NCBI RefSeq assembly: GCF_027111315.2
Contig: NZ_CP114289.2
Location: 3,534,001-3,598,000, forward strand
Source of the DNA: Flavobacterium limnophilum
Lineage (GTDB): Bacteria > Bacteroidota > Bacteroidia > Flavobacteriales > Flavobacteriaceae
Reading direction: 5' to 3'
DNA: 64,000 bases
Position numbers and translations under genes: made by a program. The notes under the pieces were generated by a model that saw only the letters and a list, made by a program, of their open reading frames with translations, did no database searches and was not told the DNA's origin. How positions within the stretch are numbered: position 1 is the stretch's first letter; every line of letters starts with the position of its first letter. Positions 1-9,899 of this stretch are shown in pieces.

Positions 1-1860
1 TATAATCAAAAGGAAAATGCGGTAAAATTCAAGCCCGAAACGCCGCCTTTAATCCCGATTGCCGGTGCGCCAAAACCATCCTATTCTTATTTATGGGAAT
101 TTGGCGATGGGCATTACAGCAAGGAAGCCGAACCCAAACACGTCTATAAAAACAAAGGAACTTACAAAACTAGGCTTGCCGTAACCAACAATTACGACAA
201 CGGAAAACCACCCGCAACAAGACCAAAAGCAGTTGTGGTAAACGATATTTCGAATGAAGAAGTTTATACCGATATCGCTTCCATCGAAGACCAAAATGGG
301 TTGTCCATCCAAAAAAATGCCGACCCTATTCCCGACCAGCAAATGGAAGTAATCGTGAGCTATCAAAATATGGAAAACTATGTTGCCGACGGGAAATTAT
401 ATCTATTTTACAACGAAAAACAATTCAAAAACAACAACTTTGAATTGATCGATTTCAGGACTTATGCCGGAGAAAGAGAAGTCAAGGAAAATCTAGTGGC
501 GAACGTGAATGATTTAGAAAATTCGGATTCGTATTTGGCTTCCGAAAATACTTTGGCAAAAGCCAAAAAATATAGAAACACAACAACTGAAGAAGACTTA
601 GACGCCACTTTATTGGAAGCCAAGAAAACATACAAAAACGTAACAATCCTTGAATTTGACGGCGTGAATCCGGGCGAAACCCGCAACGTGTTTTTTACCC
701 ACAAAACCACGCCCGAAATGATCAAAGACACCAGCGCCACCATAACAATGCGAAGTGTTTTTGTCCCAAACCGAAGTTTCAAAAACCACAAAGTCAAAAA
801 TCTCGAAATGGAAATCGTGACTTCCCACGACCCCAACAAAATGGGTTCCAACGGAAGTTTTATGAATTATAGGTTGGTGCGATTCAAAAGAGTCAACTTC
901 AAAACGCGTTTTCAAAACAATGGCGAAGGTCCAGCCAGAATGATTCGACTAGAAACCGATATTCCGAATATGTTCGACAAAAAAACGTTCCAAATCGAAG
1001 ATATGTATCCAAAATGCCCTATTTGTCCAAAAGGCGAAGAACCCACAACGAGTTGTTTAGACACAATCATCAAGCAAAAACAGATATTTTTCACTTTCAA
1101 AAACATTTATTTGCCAGGAAGCGAACAGAAAAACGTCAAAGAAAAAGACAGCACCAAAGGATTTGTCAAGTATTCGATGAAATTCAACAAAGACTTTCAT
1201 AAAGTAAATACCAAAAGTAGAACTGCCATTATTTTCGACAAAAACGAACCCATAATTACCAATTATGCCACTACCCGATTCTCGCCGGGAATTTCTGTTG
1301 GAGCCAAAGCAGGTTATAATTTCTATCCTGATTTAGAAAATTCCAAAAGTTATTTTGTGGGAGCAACCATTTCACCTTTCAAGTCCTACAGATGGTATTG
1401 GCAAGCGGAATTAATTAATAGTATCCACAAATACAATGCTGCAACCACAATTACTACAGGTTTTGCTACATCGGCAAATGGAGTTCGACAACCCACCCGA
1501 ACTACTACAACATTGAGTTATTCTAATATCAATAACGAAATCCCACTACTTATTCGCTATAATATCAATAATTTCATAGGAATTGGAGCTGGAATTCAAG
1601 CCAATATTAACGCTTCAGAAAAGCAAGAAGAACATACAAAAACAGAATATTTCGAATCTGAAAAACCAGATTCGATTATTATTAAAACCGAAGAAAATAT
1701 TGTTTCAAACAGTGAAAGTTTTACCAATTTCAAAACTGGATTGTTGTTTGATTTAACCCTTGGTGCAGCGAGAATTGGCCCGAGTTTCGGCGCGAGATAT
1801 GTGATGAATTTCGAAGACAATTTCAATTATATTCAGTTGTATGGTATTTGGAAGTTTTAA
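1..1860 (+). CDS. PKD-domain / outer-membrane beta-barrel protein (5' partial)
   Basis: The frame is open from the first base, so the true start lies upstream. The visible part opens with the end of a PKD domain (WEFGDG near position 90, then HVYKNKGTYKTRLAVTN), an immunoglobulin-like fold common in surface proteins. A middle region of unknown fold includes a small cysteine cluster (CPICPKG, positions about 1015-1055). The last 190 residues or so, from about 1270, have alternating hydrophobic/aromatic strands and end in Phe (YGIWKF), as in outer-membrane beta-barrels. It probably sits in the outer membrane with the PKD part in the periplasm or outside. A CHAT protease gene follows 106 bases downstream on the same strand. 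No specific function is recognised. Confidence 0.8.
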   Translation, partial: YNQKENAVKFKPETPPLIPIAGAPKPSYSYLWEFGDGHYSKEAEPKHVYKNKGTYKTRLAVTNNYDNGKPPATRPKAVVVNDISNEEVYTDIASIEDQNGLSIQKNADPIPDQQMEVIVSYQNMENYVADGKLYLFYNEKQFKNNNFELIDFRTYAGEREVKENLVANVNDLENSDSYLASENTLAKAKKYRNTTTEEDLDATLLEAKKTYKNVTILEFDGVNPGETRNVFFTHKTTPEMIKDTSATITMRSVFVPNRSFKNHKVKNLEMEIVTSHDPNKMGSNGSFMNYRLVRFKRVNFKTRFQNNGEGPARMIRLETDIPNMFDKKTFQIEDMYPKCPICPKGEEPTTSCLDTIIKQKQIFFTFKNIYLPGSEQKNVKEKDSTKGFVKYSMKFNKDFHKVNTKSRTAIIFDKNEPIITNYATTRFSPGISVGAKAGYNFYPDLENSKSYFVGATISPFKSYRWYWQAELINSIHKYNAATTITTGFATSANGVRQPTRTTTTLSYSNINNEIPLLIRYNINNFIGIGAGIQANINASEKQEEHTKTEYFESEKPDSIIIKTEENIVSNSESFTNFKTGLLFDLTLGAARIGPSFGARYVMNFEDNFNYIQLYGIWKF

Positions 1861-1875
1861 TTATTGGCACACGCC

Positions 1876-1893
1876 TCTCGACTGCGCTCGAGA
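1876..1893. repeat. Short intergenic palindrome TCTCGA-N6-TCGAGA
   Basis: TCTCGA (1876-1881), six bases CTGCGC, then TCGAGA (1888-1893), followed by TGACA. A degenerate version lies at 63951-63972 (CTCGCTGCGCTCGATATGACA). It resembles a dispersed intergenic repeat. Here it follows the stop of the PKD protein. Confidence 0.55.
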
Positions 1894-1966
1894 TGACAAA
1901 CACGGATTTAAACAGATTTTCACTGATTTACTTTAACAAAACTGACTTAATAAACTTAATTCCTTA

Positions 1967-4582
1967 ATGGTTAAAAAACTTTTTTATCTGCTGCTCTTTA
2001 CGACTCTAACTGTTTTTGGACAAAATTCGCTTGCGCTAGAAGATAAAATTTACAATGCCGTTGATGCCTTTGTCGCAAATCCTTCTTTGGAAAGTTTGCA
2101 AAAACTGGACGCAACCGAAAAAAATTTCTGGAAAAAACCAAAATCCAAAAATGAACTGCTGGCGATTGTGGTATTAAATTGCAATAAAGCCTACTACGAA
2201 AATCAATTTGGCAAGACAAATCAAGCCGTTTTGAGTTACGAAAAAGCTTGGCAAATCTATCAAAAGAATAAGTTCTCCAATTACGATATTACCGAATTTT
2301 GCCTGAAACCTTTGGGCAATCTGTATACGATTATCGGCGATTATGACAATGCCGAAAACACCATCAAACAGTATTATTATCTTGCCGAAACAGAGAAAAA
2401 CCAATCGCAAAAAATAGCGGCCATTCTCAACTTGTCAAACGTTTATCAAAACACGGGTCGAATAAATGAAGCGATTGATTTACTCGAAAAAACCATCAAA
2501 ACCGAGAAATTATCTACAATTCAAAAAGGAAATTTATTCAATAATCTGGGAAACAATTATGTATTAATCTATAAAAACCCAGCCTTTTCCAAACCAATTC
2601 CCGATATTTTTAAAAAACTGGAAGGCTCTTATTTTTCCGCCATCAGATTATTGCAATCCGACAAAACTCAAACCGAAACTCTGGCCAATTGTTACCGAAA
2701 CCTATCCGCATTAAACATTCAATGGCAAAACACTGAATTGGCTAATTCTTATTTTGAAAAAGCCAAAAAACAGTTCCTTGCCACTCCAAATCTTTCGCCT
2801 CGAAAATTAGCCAAATTCAATTATGAAGAAGCTAATTTGTTGTTTCAACAGCAAAAATACACTGAAGCCAACGCATTATTGACATCCGTTTACAAGACTT
2901 TGATTCCAAATTATTCCAATAAAAAGAACATTCTGCCCAATCCCAATTCTCTTTATGCGGAAACCATTTTATTGGATGCATTGGACTTGCAAGCCGAAAT
3001 TTTTGTAGAACAAAACCAACCCAAAAAAGCCTTTGAAACTTATGCACTTTCGTTTCAAATTGAGGAGTTGTTTGCCAACTTGCTGGTTTATGAAAATTCC
3101 AAAATCATCAATCAAATCCGCATCAGGAACCGAACCGAAAAATGTATTTCTATTTATGATTTACTGTTTCAAAAAGAAAACAAAATCAGTTACATAGAAA
3201 AAGCTCTCCAACTTTCGGAACGAACCAAATCAGGGGTTTTGAAAAACTATCTTACCAACAAAAAAACAGCTTCAAGAGAAGAAAAACTCCATTTGGAACA
3301 ACTTCAAAATTGTACCAATGAAATCGTGAAAGAACAGCAAAAAGGGGATTTGGCCAACGTTTCAAAAATAAACGAAGTCATCAAAAAACAAAACGAATTG
3401 ATGCTTTCGCTAAAGAAAATCAGGTCGAAAAACCAAGTCAATTCTGCCGAAATTTTAGATTTAAAATCCTTGTATGCTAAACTCGAAAAAGACAAAGCAA
3501 TTCTGGTGGAATATTTTTCGGGCTTTGAGAAAATGTACATTTTCACCTTGGCTAACCAAAGAATAAAGCTGGACTTTTACTGGGACAATCATACCGCCAC
3601 GCCAAGAATAATCTCGTTTTTGGATTATTTCAGCGATGCCAATAAAATCACCAATAACATTTCCGACTATAATCATTATGGTAATTCGCTTTATAAAATG
3701 TTGAAATTACCAACAAATTCGACCTATAAAAACCTCGTCATTGTTCCAGACGGATTGTTAAATTTCCTGCCTTTCGAAGCCTTGATTACGAAAGAAAGCA
3801 CAACGACAAATTTTGCCCAAATGCATTATTTGCTGAATGATTTCAGGATTGCCTACAATAATTCGGCTGGTTTTTATTTAAATGGAAAATCGCTTTCAAG
3901 AGATAAAAAAACGGTTCTAGGCATTTTCCCGATCTTCGAAAAAACCAATTACGAATTGACGTTTTCCAAAACCGAAATGCAATCCATAAAAAGCAATTTT
4001 GACGGCGATTTTTTCGATAATTCAAATGCCACTTTCGAAAATTTCAAGAGAAATGCCGCCAATTATTCGATTTTGCATTTGAGCACACACGCCACTTCCG
4101 GCGATACCGAAATGCCTGCAAGCATCAAGTTTTATGATCGAGAAATCTTCTATTCGGAGTTGTACAACCTCAATATCAATCCAGATTTGGTGGTTTTGAG
4201 TGCTTGTGAAACCGGAATTGGAAAACTCTACAAATCCGAAGGTGCGATGAGCGTTGCCAGGGGATTTCAGTTTGCCGGAGCACAAAATTTGTTGTTTTCG
4301 TTGTGGAAAGTCAACGATTATACGACTTCGGTCTTTATGGATGATTTTTATAAAAACATCAAAAACGGTCAATCCTATTTTGAAGCCAATGCCAATGCCA
4401 AACTAGATTTTTTGAAAGACAAATCGATTTCAAACGCCAAAAAATCGCCTTATTACTGGAGTGCATTTGTGTATTATGGCGGAATTGAAGCAACGGAAAA
4501 GCCAACCCATTATTATTTTTACATACTAGGATTATTGATTTTAATTGGACTATTTTTGGTCTTTAAACACTTTCGAAAATGA
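1967..4582 (+). CDS. TPR-CHAT domain caspase-like protease, membrane anchored
   Basis: An 871-residue protein with an N-terminal signal peptide (MVKKLFYLLLFTTLTVFG), a long alpha-helical TPR-like region (about residues 25-400), a coiled linker and a C-terminal CHAT domain (about 560-830). CHAT is a caspase/separase-type cysteine protease fold. The catalytic pair is visible: His708 in LSTHA and Cys747 in LSACETG, followed by the usual GARGF-like helix (SVARGFQFAGA). One C-terminal membrane helix (YYFYILGLLILIGLFLVF) and a basic tail follow. This layout puts the protease in the periplasm, tethered to the inner membrane. Its stop overlaps the next start (ATGA), so the two genes are probably translationally coupled. 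The substrate is unknown. Confidence 0.85.
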   Translation: MVKKLFYLLLFTTLTVFGQNSLALEDKIYNAVDAFVANPSLESLQKLDATEKNFWKKPKSKNELLAIVVLNCNKAYYENQFGKTNQAVLSYEKAWQIYQKNKFSNYDITEFCLKPLGNLYTIIGDYDNAENTIKQYYYLAETEKNQSQKIAAILNLSNVYQNTGRINEAIDLLEKTIKTEKLSTIQKGNLFNNLGNNYVLIYKNPAFSKPIPDIFKKLEGSYFSAIRLLQSDKTQTETLANCYRNLSALNIQWQNTELANSYFEKAKKQFLATPNLSPRKLAKFNYEEANLLFQQQKYTEANALLTSVYKTLIPNYSNKKNILPNPNSLYAETILLDALDLQAEIFVEQNQPKKAFETYALSFQIEELFANLLVYENSKIINQIRIRNRTEKCISIYDLLFQKENKISYIEKALQLSERTKSGVLKNYLTNKKTASREEKLHLEQLQNCTNEIVKEQQKGDLANVSKINEVIKKQNELMLSLKKIRSKNQVNSAEILDLKSLYAKLEKDKAILVEYFSGFEKMYIFTLANQRIKLDFYWDNHTATPRIISFLDYFSDANKITNNISDYNHYGNSLYKMLKLPTNSTYKNLVIVPDGLLNFLPFEALITKESTTTNFAQMHYLLNDFRIAYNNSAGFYLNGKSLSRDKKTVLGIFPIFEKTNYELTFSKTEMQSIKSNFDGDFFDNSNATFENFKRNAANYSILHLSTHATSGDTEMPASIKFYDREIFYSELYNLNINPDLVVLSACETGIGKLYKSEGAMSVARGFQFAGAQNLLFSLWKVNDYTTSVFMDDFYKNIKNGQSYFEANANAKLDFLKDKSISNAKKSPYYWSAFVYYGGIEATEKPTHYYFYILGLLILIGLFLVFKHFRK

Positions 4583-5019
4583 ATTACCTTCCTTATCTTC
4601 TCAAAAAAGAAAACTACAAAAAAATAAAATTCAAGGTTTCGAAAACGCAGCATTTGCTTATCAAGGCGAAAATTAATGGAGTGAAAGGCAATTTTATTTT
4701 GGACACGGGTGCCAGTTCCAGTTGCGTGGGTTTTGAAAGCATTGAATTGTTTCAATTGGAAGCCAAAAAATCGAAGACACAAGCTTCGGGAGCTGGAGCA
4801 AATGGAATGCTTACCCAGATTGCCGTTAGCAACAAACTACAACTGGGCAATTGGAAAAACCGTGATTTTGACCTCGTGATTTTTGATTTATCGCACGTAA
4901 ACGAAGCTTTGATTCAACACAAAGCCAAACCCGTTCACGGCATTATCGGCGCCGATATTTTGATGAAAGGCAAAGGAATTATTGATTATTACAATCATTG
5001 TTTGTATTTGATGAAATAA
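4579..5019 (+). CDS. Retropepsin-like aspartic protease
   Basis: A 146-residue protein with the clan AA signature FILDTGASSSC (catalytic Asp42), a flap-like Gly-rich stretch (ASGAGANG) and a late hydrophobic Ile-Gly-Ala-Asp element (IIGADIL), as in single-domain retropepsin-like proteases, which act as dimers. There is no clear signal peptide, so a cytoplasmic location is likely. The start overlaps the stop of the CHAT gene by four bases, pointing to co-translation and a linked role. A hairpin terminator follows. Members of this family adjacent to CHAT proteases have no assigned substrate that I can name. Confidence 0.8.
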   Translation: MNYLPYLLKKENYKKIKFKVSKTQHLLIKAKINGVKGNFILDTGASSSCVGFESIELFQLEAKKSKTQASGAGANGMLTQIAVSNKLQLGNWKNRDFDLVIFDLSHVNEALIQHKAKPVHGIIGADILMKGKGIIDYYNHCLYLMK

Positions 5020-5021
5020 AA

Positions 5022-5051
5022 AAATCCCGTTCAATTTCTCAAACGGGATTT
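5022..5051. terminator. Bidirectional hairpin terminator
   Basis: AAATCCCGTT (5022-5031) pairs with AACGGGATTT (5042-5051) across a 10-base loop, with A/T runs on both sides. It lies between two convergent genes, the retropepsin (+) and sucB (-), and can serve both. Confidence 0.8.
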
Positions 5052-5072
5052 CTACTATTTTGAAATAGAATT

Positions 5073-6299
5073 TTACAATTCAAATGCTTTCTTGGGATTT
5101 CCTCCGCAAAGCAATTCAACAGGGTTTTCCAATGCTTCTTTCACGGCAACCAAGAATCCAACAGACTCACGACCGTCGATAATTCTGTGGTCATAAGAAA
5201 GCGCCACATACATCATTGGGTGAATTTCCACTTTACCGTTTACGGCAATCGGACGCTCGATAATGTTGTGCATTCCAAGGATTCCAGATTGAGGAGGATT
5301 GATAATTGGAGTGGACAACATAGAACCAAAAACACCACCGTTTGTGATGGTAAATGTTCCACCGGTCATGTCGTCAACGGTGATTTGTCCGTCACGTGCT
5401 TTTAATGCAAGTCTTTTAATATCGGCTTCTATTCCACGGAAACTTAAATTTTCTGCATTACGAACCACGGGAACCATCAATCCTTTTGGTCCTGAAACTG
5501 CAATTGAAATATCAGCAAAATCATAAGCAATCTTGTGATCGCCATCCATCATTGAGTTTACGTCTGGATACAATTGCAAGGCTCTTGTAACTGCTTTTGT
5601 AAAAAATGACATGTATCCTAAACCAAGACCACCGTGTTTGGCTTTGAAAGCGTCTTTGTATTCATTACGCAAAGTATTGATTGGCGTCATGTTTACTTCG
5701 TTGAAAGTAGTCAACATCGCTGTTTCGTTTTTGGCAGCAACCAATCTTTCGGCAACTTTACGACGCAACATTGATAATTTGGTACGTTCAGAACCACGGT
5801 TTCCTCCTGTTGGAGTTCCCATTGAAGGAACTGCATTTACAGCATCTTCTTTAGTAATTCTTCCTGCTTTTCCAGTTCCTGTTACTGAAGCTGAAGCTAT
5901 ATTTTTTTCTTCCAATATTTTTTTGGCTGCTGGAGACGGTGTTCCCGAAGCATAAGATGCCGCTGGAGCTGGAGCCGCTACCGGAGCTGCTTTAACTTCA
6001 GCTTTTGGCGCTTCAGCAACTGGTTTTGTTTGAGCAACTGGAGCTGCGCCTGATGGTTTCGCTGCATCTGTATCAATATGACAAACAATGGCGCCAACAG
6101 CAACCGTGTCGCCTTCTTCTGCTTTTAAAGTAATGATTCCACTGGCTTCTGCTGGTAATTCCAATGTGGCTTTGTCAGAATCAACCTCGGCAATAGCTTG
6201 GTCTTTTTCTACATAATCGCCATCTTTCACTAACCAAGTTGCGATTTCAACTTCTTTTATGGATTCCCCTGGTGAAGGGACTTTCATTTCTAAAATCAT
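5073..6299 (-). CDS. sucB: Dihydrolipoyllysine succinyltransferase, E2 of 2-oxoglutarate dehydrogenase
   Basis: A 408-residue E2 component of the TCA-cycle 2-oxoglutarate dehydrogenase complex. It transfers the succinyl group from lipoamide to CoA in the cytoplasm. The domains in order are a lipoyl domain (about 1-77) with the lipoylated Lys in [11 protein letters not shown], an Ala/Pro-rich linker, an E1/E3-binding domain ([13 protein letters not shown], about 120-157) and the catalytic domain, ending with the active-site [11 protein letters not shown]. The length is normal. It lies 60 bases downstream of sucA on the same strand, so a sucAB operon is likely. The E3 gene is not in the window. 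Confidence 0.95.
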   Translation of the reverse strand: MILEMKVPSPGESIKEVEIATWLVKDGDYVEKDQAIAEVDSDKATLELPAEASGIITLKAEEGDTVAVGAIVCHIDTDAAKPSGAAPVAQTKPVAEAPKAEVKAAPVAAPAPAASYASGTPSPAAKKILEEKNIASASVTGTGKAGRITKEDAVNAVPSMGTPTGGNRGSERTKLSMLRRKVAERLVAAKNETAMLTTFNEVNMTPINTLRNEYKDAFKAKHGGLGLGYMSFFTKAVTRALQLYPDVNSMMDGDHKIAYDFADISIAVSGPKGLMVPVVRNAENLSFRGIEADIKRLALKARDGQITVDDMTGGTFTITNGGVFGSMLSTPIINPPQSGILGMHNIIERPIAVNGKVEIHPMMYVALSYDHRIIDGRESVGFLVAVKEALENPVELLCGGNPKKAFEL

Positions 6300-6359
6300 C
6301 TTATTTATTTTAAATTATGAATCTTGAACATTAATTTATTGGGATCTTTTTACCTAATT

Positions 6360-9155
6360 TTATCTAACAAGATCTTTGTCGAAAACCATTTTAATGGCTT
6401 TTGCATGACGGTTTTTTGATCTTGTATAACTTCCAGATGCAGATGCTGACGACACTCTCAAGGAGGCCAATCTCCATTTTATAAAATCGAAATTCATCAA
6501 CATATACCCGTAAGCTCCCATATTTTTAGGCTCTTCTTGCGCCCAAACATAATCGTCGGCATTTGGATATTTTGCTATGATTTCTTTTAATTGATCTACC
6601 GGCAAAGGAAACAATTGTTCGATTCTAACAACCGCCACGTCTTTTCGTCCGTTGATTTCTCTTTCGGCAGTGATGTCGTAATAGAATTTTCCGGTACAAA
6701 AAACCAAGGTTTTAACATCCGCTTTATTTACTGCATCGTCATCAATAGTTTCTTGGAAAGAACCATTTTCTAATTCTTCGATGCTGGAAACTACTCTTGG
6801 ATCACGAAGCAAACTTTTTGGTGTGAACACAACAAGTGGTTTACGGAATTTCAATTTCATTTGTCTTCGCAACAAGTGGAAAAAGTTGGCCGGTGTTGTA
6901 CAATCGGCAACATACATATTTTGTCTGGCACAAAGTTGCAAGAAACGTTCCATTCTTCCTGAGGAATGCTCTGCTCCTTGCCCTTCATATCCGTGAGGCA
7001 ACAACATGACAATTCCGTTTTGATTATTCCATTTGTCTTCTCCACAAGAAATATATTGGTCAATCATAATTTGGGCACCGTTCGAGAAATCACCAAACTG
7101 TGCTTCCCAAATGGTCAAGGCATTAGGATTTGCTAAAGCATAACCATAATCAAAACCTAAAACTCCATACTCTGACAACAGGGAATTAAAGGCATTGAAT
7201 TTTCCTTTTTTACCTTCCAAACTGTTGATTAATACCACTTCCTCTTCCGAGTCTTCCACTTTTACAACGGCATGACGGTGCGAAAAAGTACCTCTTTCCA
7301 CGTCTTGTCCAGAAATACGAACATCAAAACCTTCTCTCAATAACGATCCGTAAGCCAAATGTTCGGCCATACCCCAATCTAATTTATTGGTTTCGAAAAA
7401 CATTGTTTTTCTGTCGTTGATTAATTTTTGGATTTTGCTGATGAATTTTTTATCCTCCGGCAAATTACAAATGGCATTGGCCACAGCCGTAAGTCCTTCT
7501 TTTGGATAAGTGGTATCTACTTTTGCAAGCATTTGAGAAATCCCTGCGCTTTCAAAACCTTGCCATTCATTTTGCATAAATGGCGTAATGATGGTCAATT
7601 CTTTTTTACGGGATTCTTCCAGGTTTACTTCCAGTCCTGATTTATATTCTGTTTCCAACGCTTTTACATAAGCATTGTCTATAACTCCTTCTGCCACTAA
7701 TTTTTCGGCATAAATATCTCTAGGATTTTTATGCTTGGCAATGATTTTATATAATATGGGTTGTGTAAATCGAGGTTCGTCACCTTCGTTGTGTCCATAT
7801 TTTCTATAGCCCAACAAATCGATAAATACGTCGCGACCAAATTCCATCCTGAAATCCAAGGCAAACGACATGGCGTGTACCACGGCTTCGGCATCGTCTG
7901 CATTTACGTGCAATACTGGCGAAAGGGTTACTTTGGCAACATCGGTACAATAAGTTGAGGAACGGGCATCCAGATAATTGGTCGTGAAACCCACTTGGTT
8001 GTTGATGACAACGTGAATTGTCCCGCCGGTTTTGTATCCATCCAATTGAGACATTTGAATGATTTCATACAAAAGTCCTTGACCTGCAATCGCGGCATCA
8101 CCGTGAACGGCAATTGGCAATACTTTTGAAAAATCGTTTGGAAAATATTTGTCTTGCTTGGCTCTGGTGATTCCTTCAATTACGGCTCCAACAGTCTCCA
8201 AATGTGAAGGATTTGGTGCCAAATTGATATTGATGGTTTTTCCTGAATTTGTTGTTTTTTCAGCACTTAATCCTAAATGGTATTTTACGTCACCGTCAAA
8301 ATGTTCTTGATCGTTGTAATCTTTACCGTCAAATTCGCTAAAAATATCTTGGGTAGATTTCCCGAAAATATTGGCCAAAACATTCAAACGACCACGGTGC
8401 GCCATTCCCATCACGAAATGTTCCACTCCTTTTTCTGCCGCTTTTTCAATCAAGGCGTCCAATGCCGGAATAATCGATTCCCCACCTTCTAGCGAAAATC
8501 GTTTTTGACCCACATATTTGGTATGCAAGAAATTTTCGAATGAAACCGCTTGGCTCAATTTGTTTAAAATGGCTTTCTTTTCGTCTGTCGTAAAATTAGG
8601 TTGATTGTCGTTGTGTCCTATTTTATTTTGAATCCATTCAATATTGTTTGGATTTCGCATGTACATATACTCCACACCTATAGATTGGCAATAAATCTTG
8701 TCTAAATGACCCAAGATTTCGGCTAAACTACAAGGTTCAATCTTGATGATTCTTGCAGCATCAAAAACGGTTGACAAATCTGATTTTGAAAGTCCAAAAT
8801 TCTCAAGATCCAATGTTGGCGAATACGTTCTTCTTTTGTGAACTGGATTCGTTCTCGTAAACAAATGACCACGTGTTCTGTAGGCATTAATCAACTTAAA
8901 CACGTTGAACTCTTTATAAAGTTTTTCAGAAACAGCCGCACTGTCGCTCGAACTGGATGGCACACTGGTTACTTGTGCCACTGGAGTTGCTGGAACAGCC
9001 GAAACTTCTCCATTGTAAGTTGTCATTCCAAAGTCGAAACCTTGAAAAAAACTTCTCCAACTAGGTTCTACGCTGTCTGGATTTTCTAAATATTGATCAT
9101 ATAATTGTGCGAAAAATTCGGTATGTGCCGCATTTAAGAATGAAAACCTATCCAT
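6360..9155 (-). CDS. sucA: 2-oxoglutarate dehydrogenase E1 component
   Basis: A 931-residue thiamine-diphosphate-dependent decarboxylase. It decarboxylates 2-oxoglutarate and passes succinyl to the E2 lipoyl group. The N-terminus (FLNAAHTEFFAQLYDQYLENPDSV) is the family's E2-binding segment. GMAHRGRLNVL, HGDAAIAGQG and the C-terminal transketolase-like region (LPHGYEGQGAEHSSGRMERFL) are conserved blocks of OdhA/SucA. The length is typical. sucB follows on the same strand. A TACTTTTG promoter element lies on the minus strand just upstream. Confidence 0.96.
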   Translation of the reverse strand: MDRFSFLNAAHTEFFAQLYDQYLENPDSVEPSWRSFFQGFDFGMTTYNGEVSAVPATPVAQVTSVPSSSSDSAAVSEKLYKEFNVFKLINAYRTRGHLFTRTNPVHKRRTYSPTLDLENFGLSKSDLSTVFDAARIIKIEPCSLAEILGHLDKIYCQSIGVEYMYMRNPNNIEWIQNKIGHNDNQPNFTTDEKKAILNKLSQAVSFENFLHTKYVGQKRFSLEGGESIIPALDALIEKAAEKGVEHFVMGMAHRGRLNVLANIFGKSTQDIFSEFDGKDYNDQEHFDGDVKYHLGLSAEKTTNSGKTININLAPNPSHLETVGAVIEGITRAKQDKYFPNDFSKVLPIAVHGDAAIAGQGLLYEIIQMSQLDGYKTGGTIHVVINNQVGFTTNYLDARSSTYCTDVAKVTLSPVLHVNADDAEAVVHAMSFALDFRMEFGRDVFIDLLGYRKYGHNEGDEPRFTQPILYKIIAKHKNPRDIYAEKLVAEGVIDNAYVKALETEYKSGLEVNLEESRKKELTIITPFMQNEWQGFESAGISQMLAKVDTTYPKEGLTAVANAICNLPEDKKFISKIQKLINDRKTMFFETNKLDWGMAEHLAYGSLLREGFDVRISGQDVERGTFSHRHAVVKVEDSEEEVVLINSLEGKKGKFNAFNSLLSEYGVLGFDYGYALANPNALTIWEAQFGDFSNGAQIMIDQYISCGEDKWNNQNGIVMLLPHGYEGQGAEHSSGRMERFLQLCARQNMYVADCTTPANFFHLLRRQMKLKFRKPLVVFTPKSLLRDPRVVSSIEELENGSFQETIDDDAVNKADVKTLVFCTGKFYYDITAEREINGRKDVAVVRIEQLFPLPVDQLKEIIAKYPNADDYVWAQEEPKNMGAYGYMLMNFDFIKWRLASLRVSSASASGSYTRSKNRHAKAIKMVFDKDLVR

Positions 9156-9195
9156 AATTGTATATAATTCTGGTTATTTGTTAAAAATAGTTTGG

Positions 9196-9203
9196 CAAAA
9201 GTA
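9196..9203 (-). promoter_or_regulatory. -7 promoter element for sucAB
   Basis: CAAAAGTA on the plus strand reads TACTTTTG on the minus strand, matching the Bacteroidetes -7 element TAnnTTTG, about 40 bases upstream of the sucA start. No convincing -33 element is seen. Confidence 0.5.
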
Positions 9204-9277
9204 CAATAAATCAATACACATAGAATCTTTTTTTACGTACTTTTACGTAAAAAATTGTTAAAAAAAACCGATAAACA

Positions 9278-9820
9278 ATGAAAAAAAACCATCTCCTGAG
9301 CATTTTAAGACCTTTTTGTATTTTGGCACTCTTATTTTCATTCCATCATCTTTCGGCACAGCAACAAACCATTACATCGAGTCCACAAAATAATTTCTGG
9401 AATAATGTGCAATTTGGTGGTGGATTGGGAGTGAGTTTTGGATCGGGCTATACGGACATTACCATTTCTCCAAGTGCCATTTATAATATCAATTCAATTG
9501 TTGCAGTCGGAACGGCCTTGCAGTTTGGTTATGTTTCAGCCAAAAATGATTACACCTCCACTCTTTATGGAGCAAGTTTAATTGGCTTGATTAATCCAAT
9601 TCCCGAAATTCAGCTTTCGGTCGAATTGGAAGAAATCAACGTCAATACCGATTATAAATATTATGGTGTTTCCGAATCTTTTTGGAATACCGCCTTGTAT
9701 GTTGGTGCGGGTTATCGAACCGGAAACGTGACCATTGGCGCACGATTTGACGTATTGTTTGATGAAAACAACGGTTATTACAGCGATGCCTTCATGCCGT
9801 TTGTCAGGGTTTATTTTTAA
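9278..9820 (+). CDS. Secreted outer-membrane beta-barrel protein
   Basis: A 180-residue protein with a signal peptide (cleavage expected after HHLSAQ), then amphipathic beta strands rich in Gly/Tyr/Phe, ending in Phe (VRVYF). This is typical of small 8-strand outer-membrane barrels of the Bacteroidetes. It is divergent from sucA, and homologues beside sucA have sometimes been labelled alpha-ketoglutarate decarboxylase, probably by carry-over from that neighbour. Nothing in the protein suggests an enzyme. The function is unknown. Confidence 0.75.
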   Translation: MKKNHLLSILRPFCILALLFSFHHLSAQQQTITSSPQNNFWNNVQFGGGLGVSFGSGYTDITISPSAIYNINSIVAVGTALQFGYVSAKNDYTSTLYGASLIGLINPIPEIQLSVELEEINVNTDYKYYGVSESFWNTALYVGAGYRTGNVTIGARFDVLFDENNGYYSDAFMPFVRVYF

Positions 9821-9822
9821 TT

Positions 9823-9852
9823 CCTTACCCCAACCCTCTCCAAAAGAGAGGG
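9823..9852 (-). repeat. Dispersed hairpin repeat, copy 1
   Basis: Hairpin CCCTCTC (9834-9840) / GAGAGGG (9846-9852), preceded by TTACCCCAA. The reverse complement matches the element at 44668-44699 (hairpin followed by TTGGGGTGAGGA), so two copies exist in opposite orientation. It lies between convergent genes and may also work as a terminator. Confidence 0.6.
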
Positions 9853-9899
9853 AGCCGAAACCAAAAACAAGTACGGTTATTAGAAGTAAAAAACTTTAT

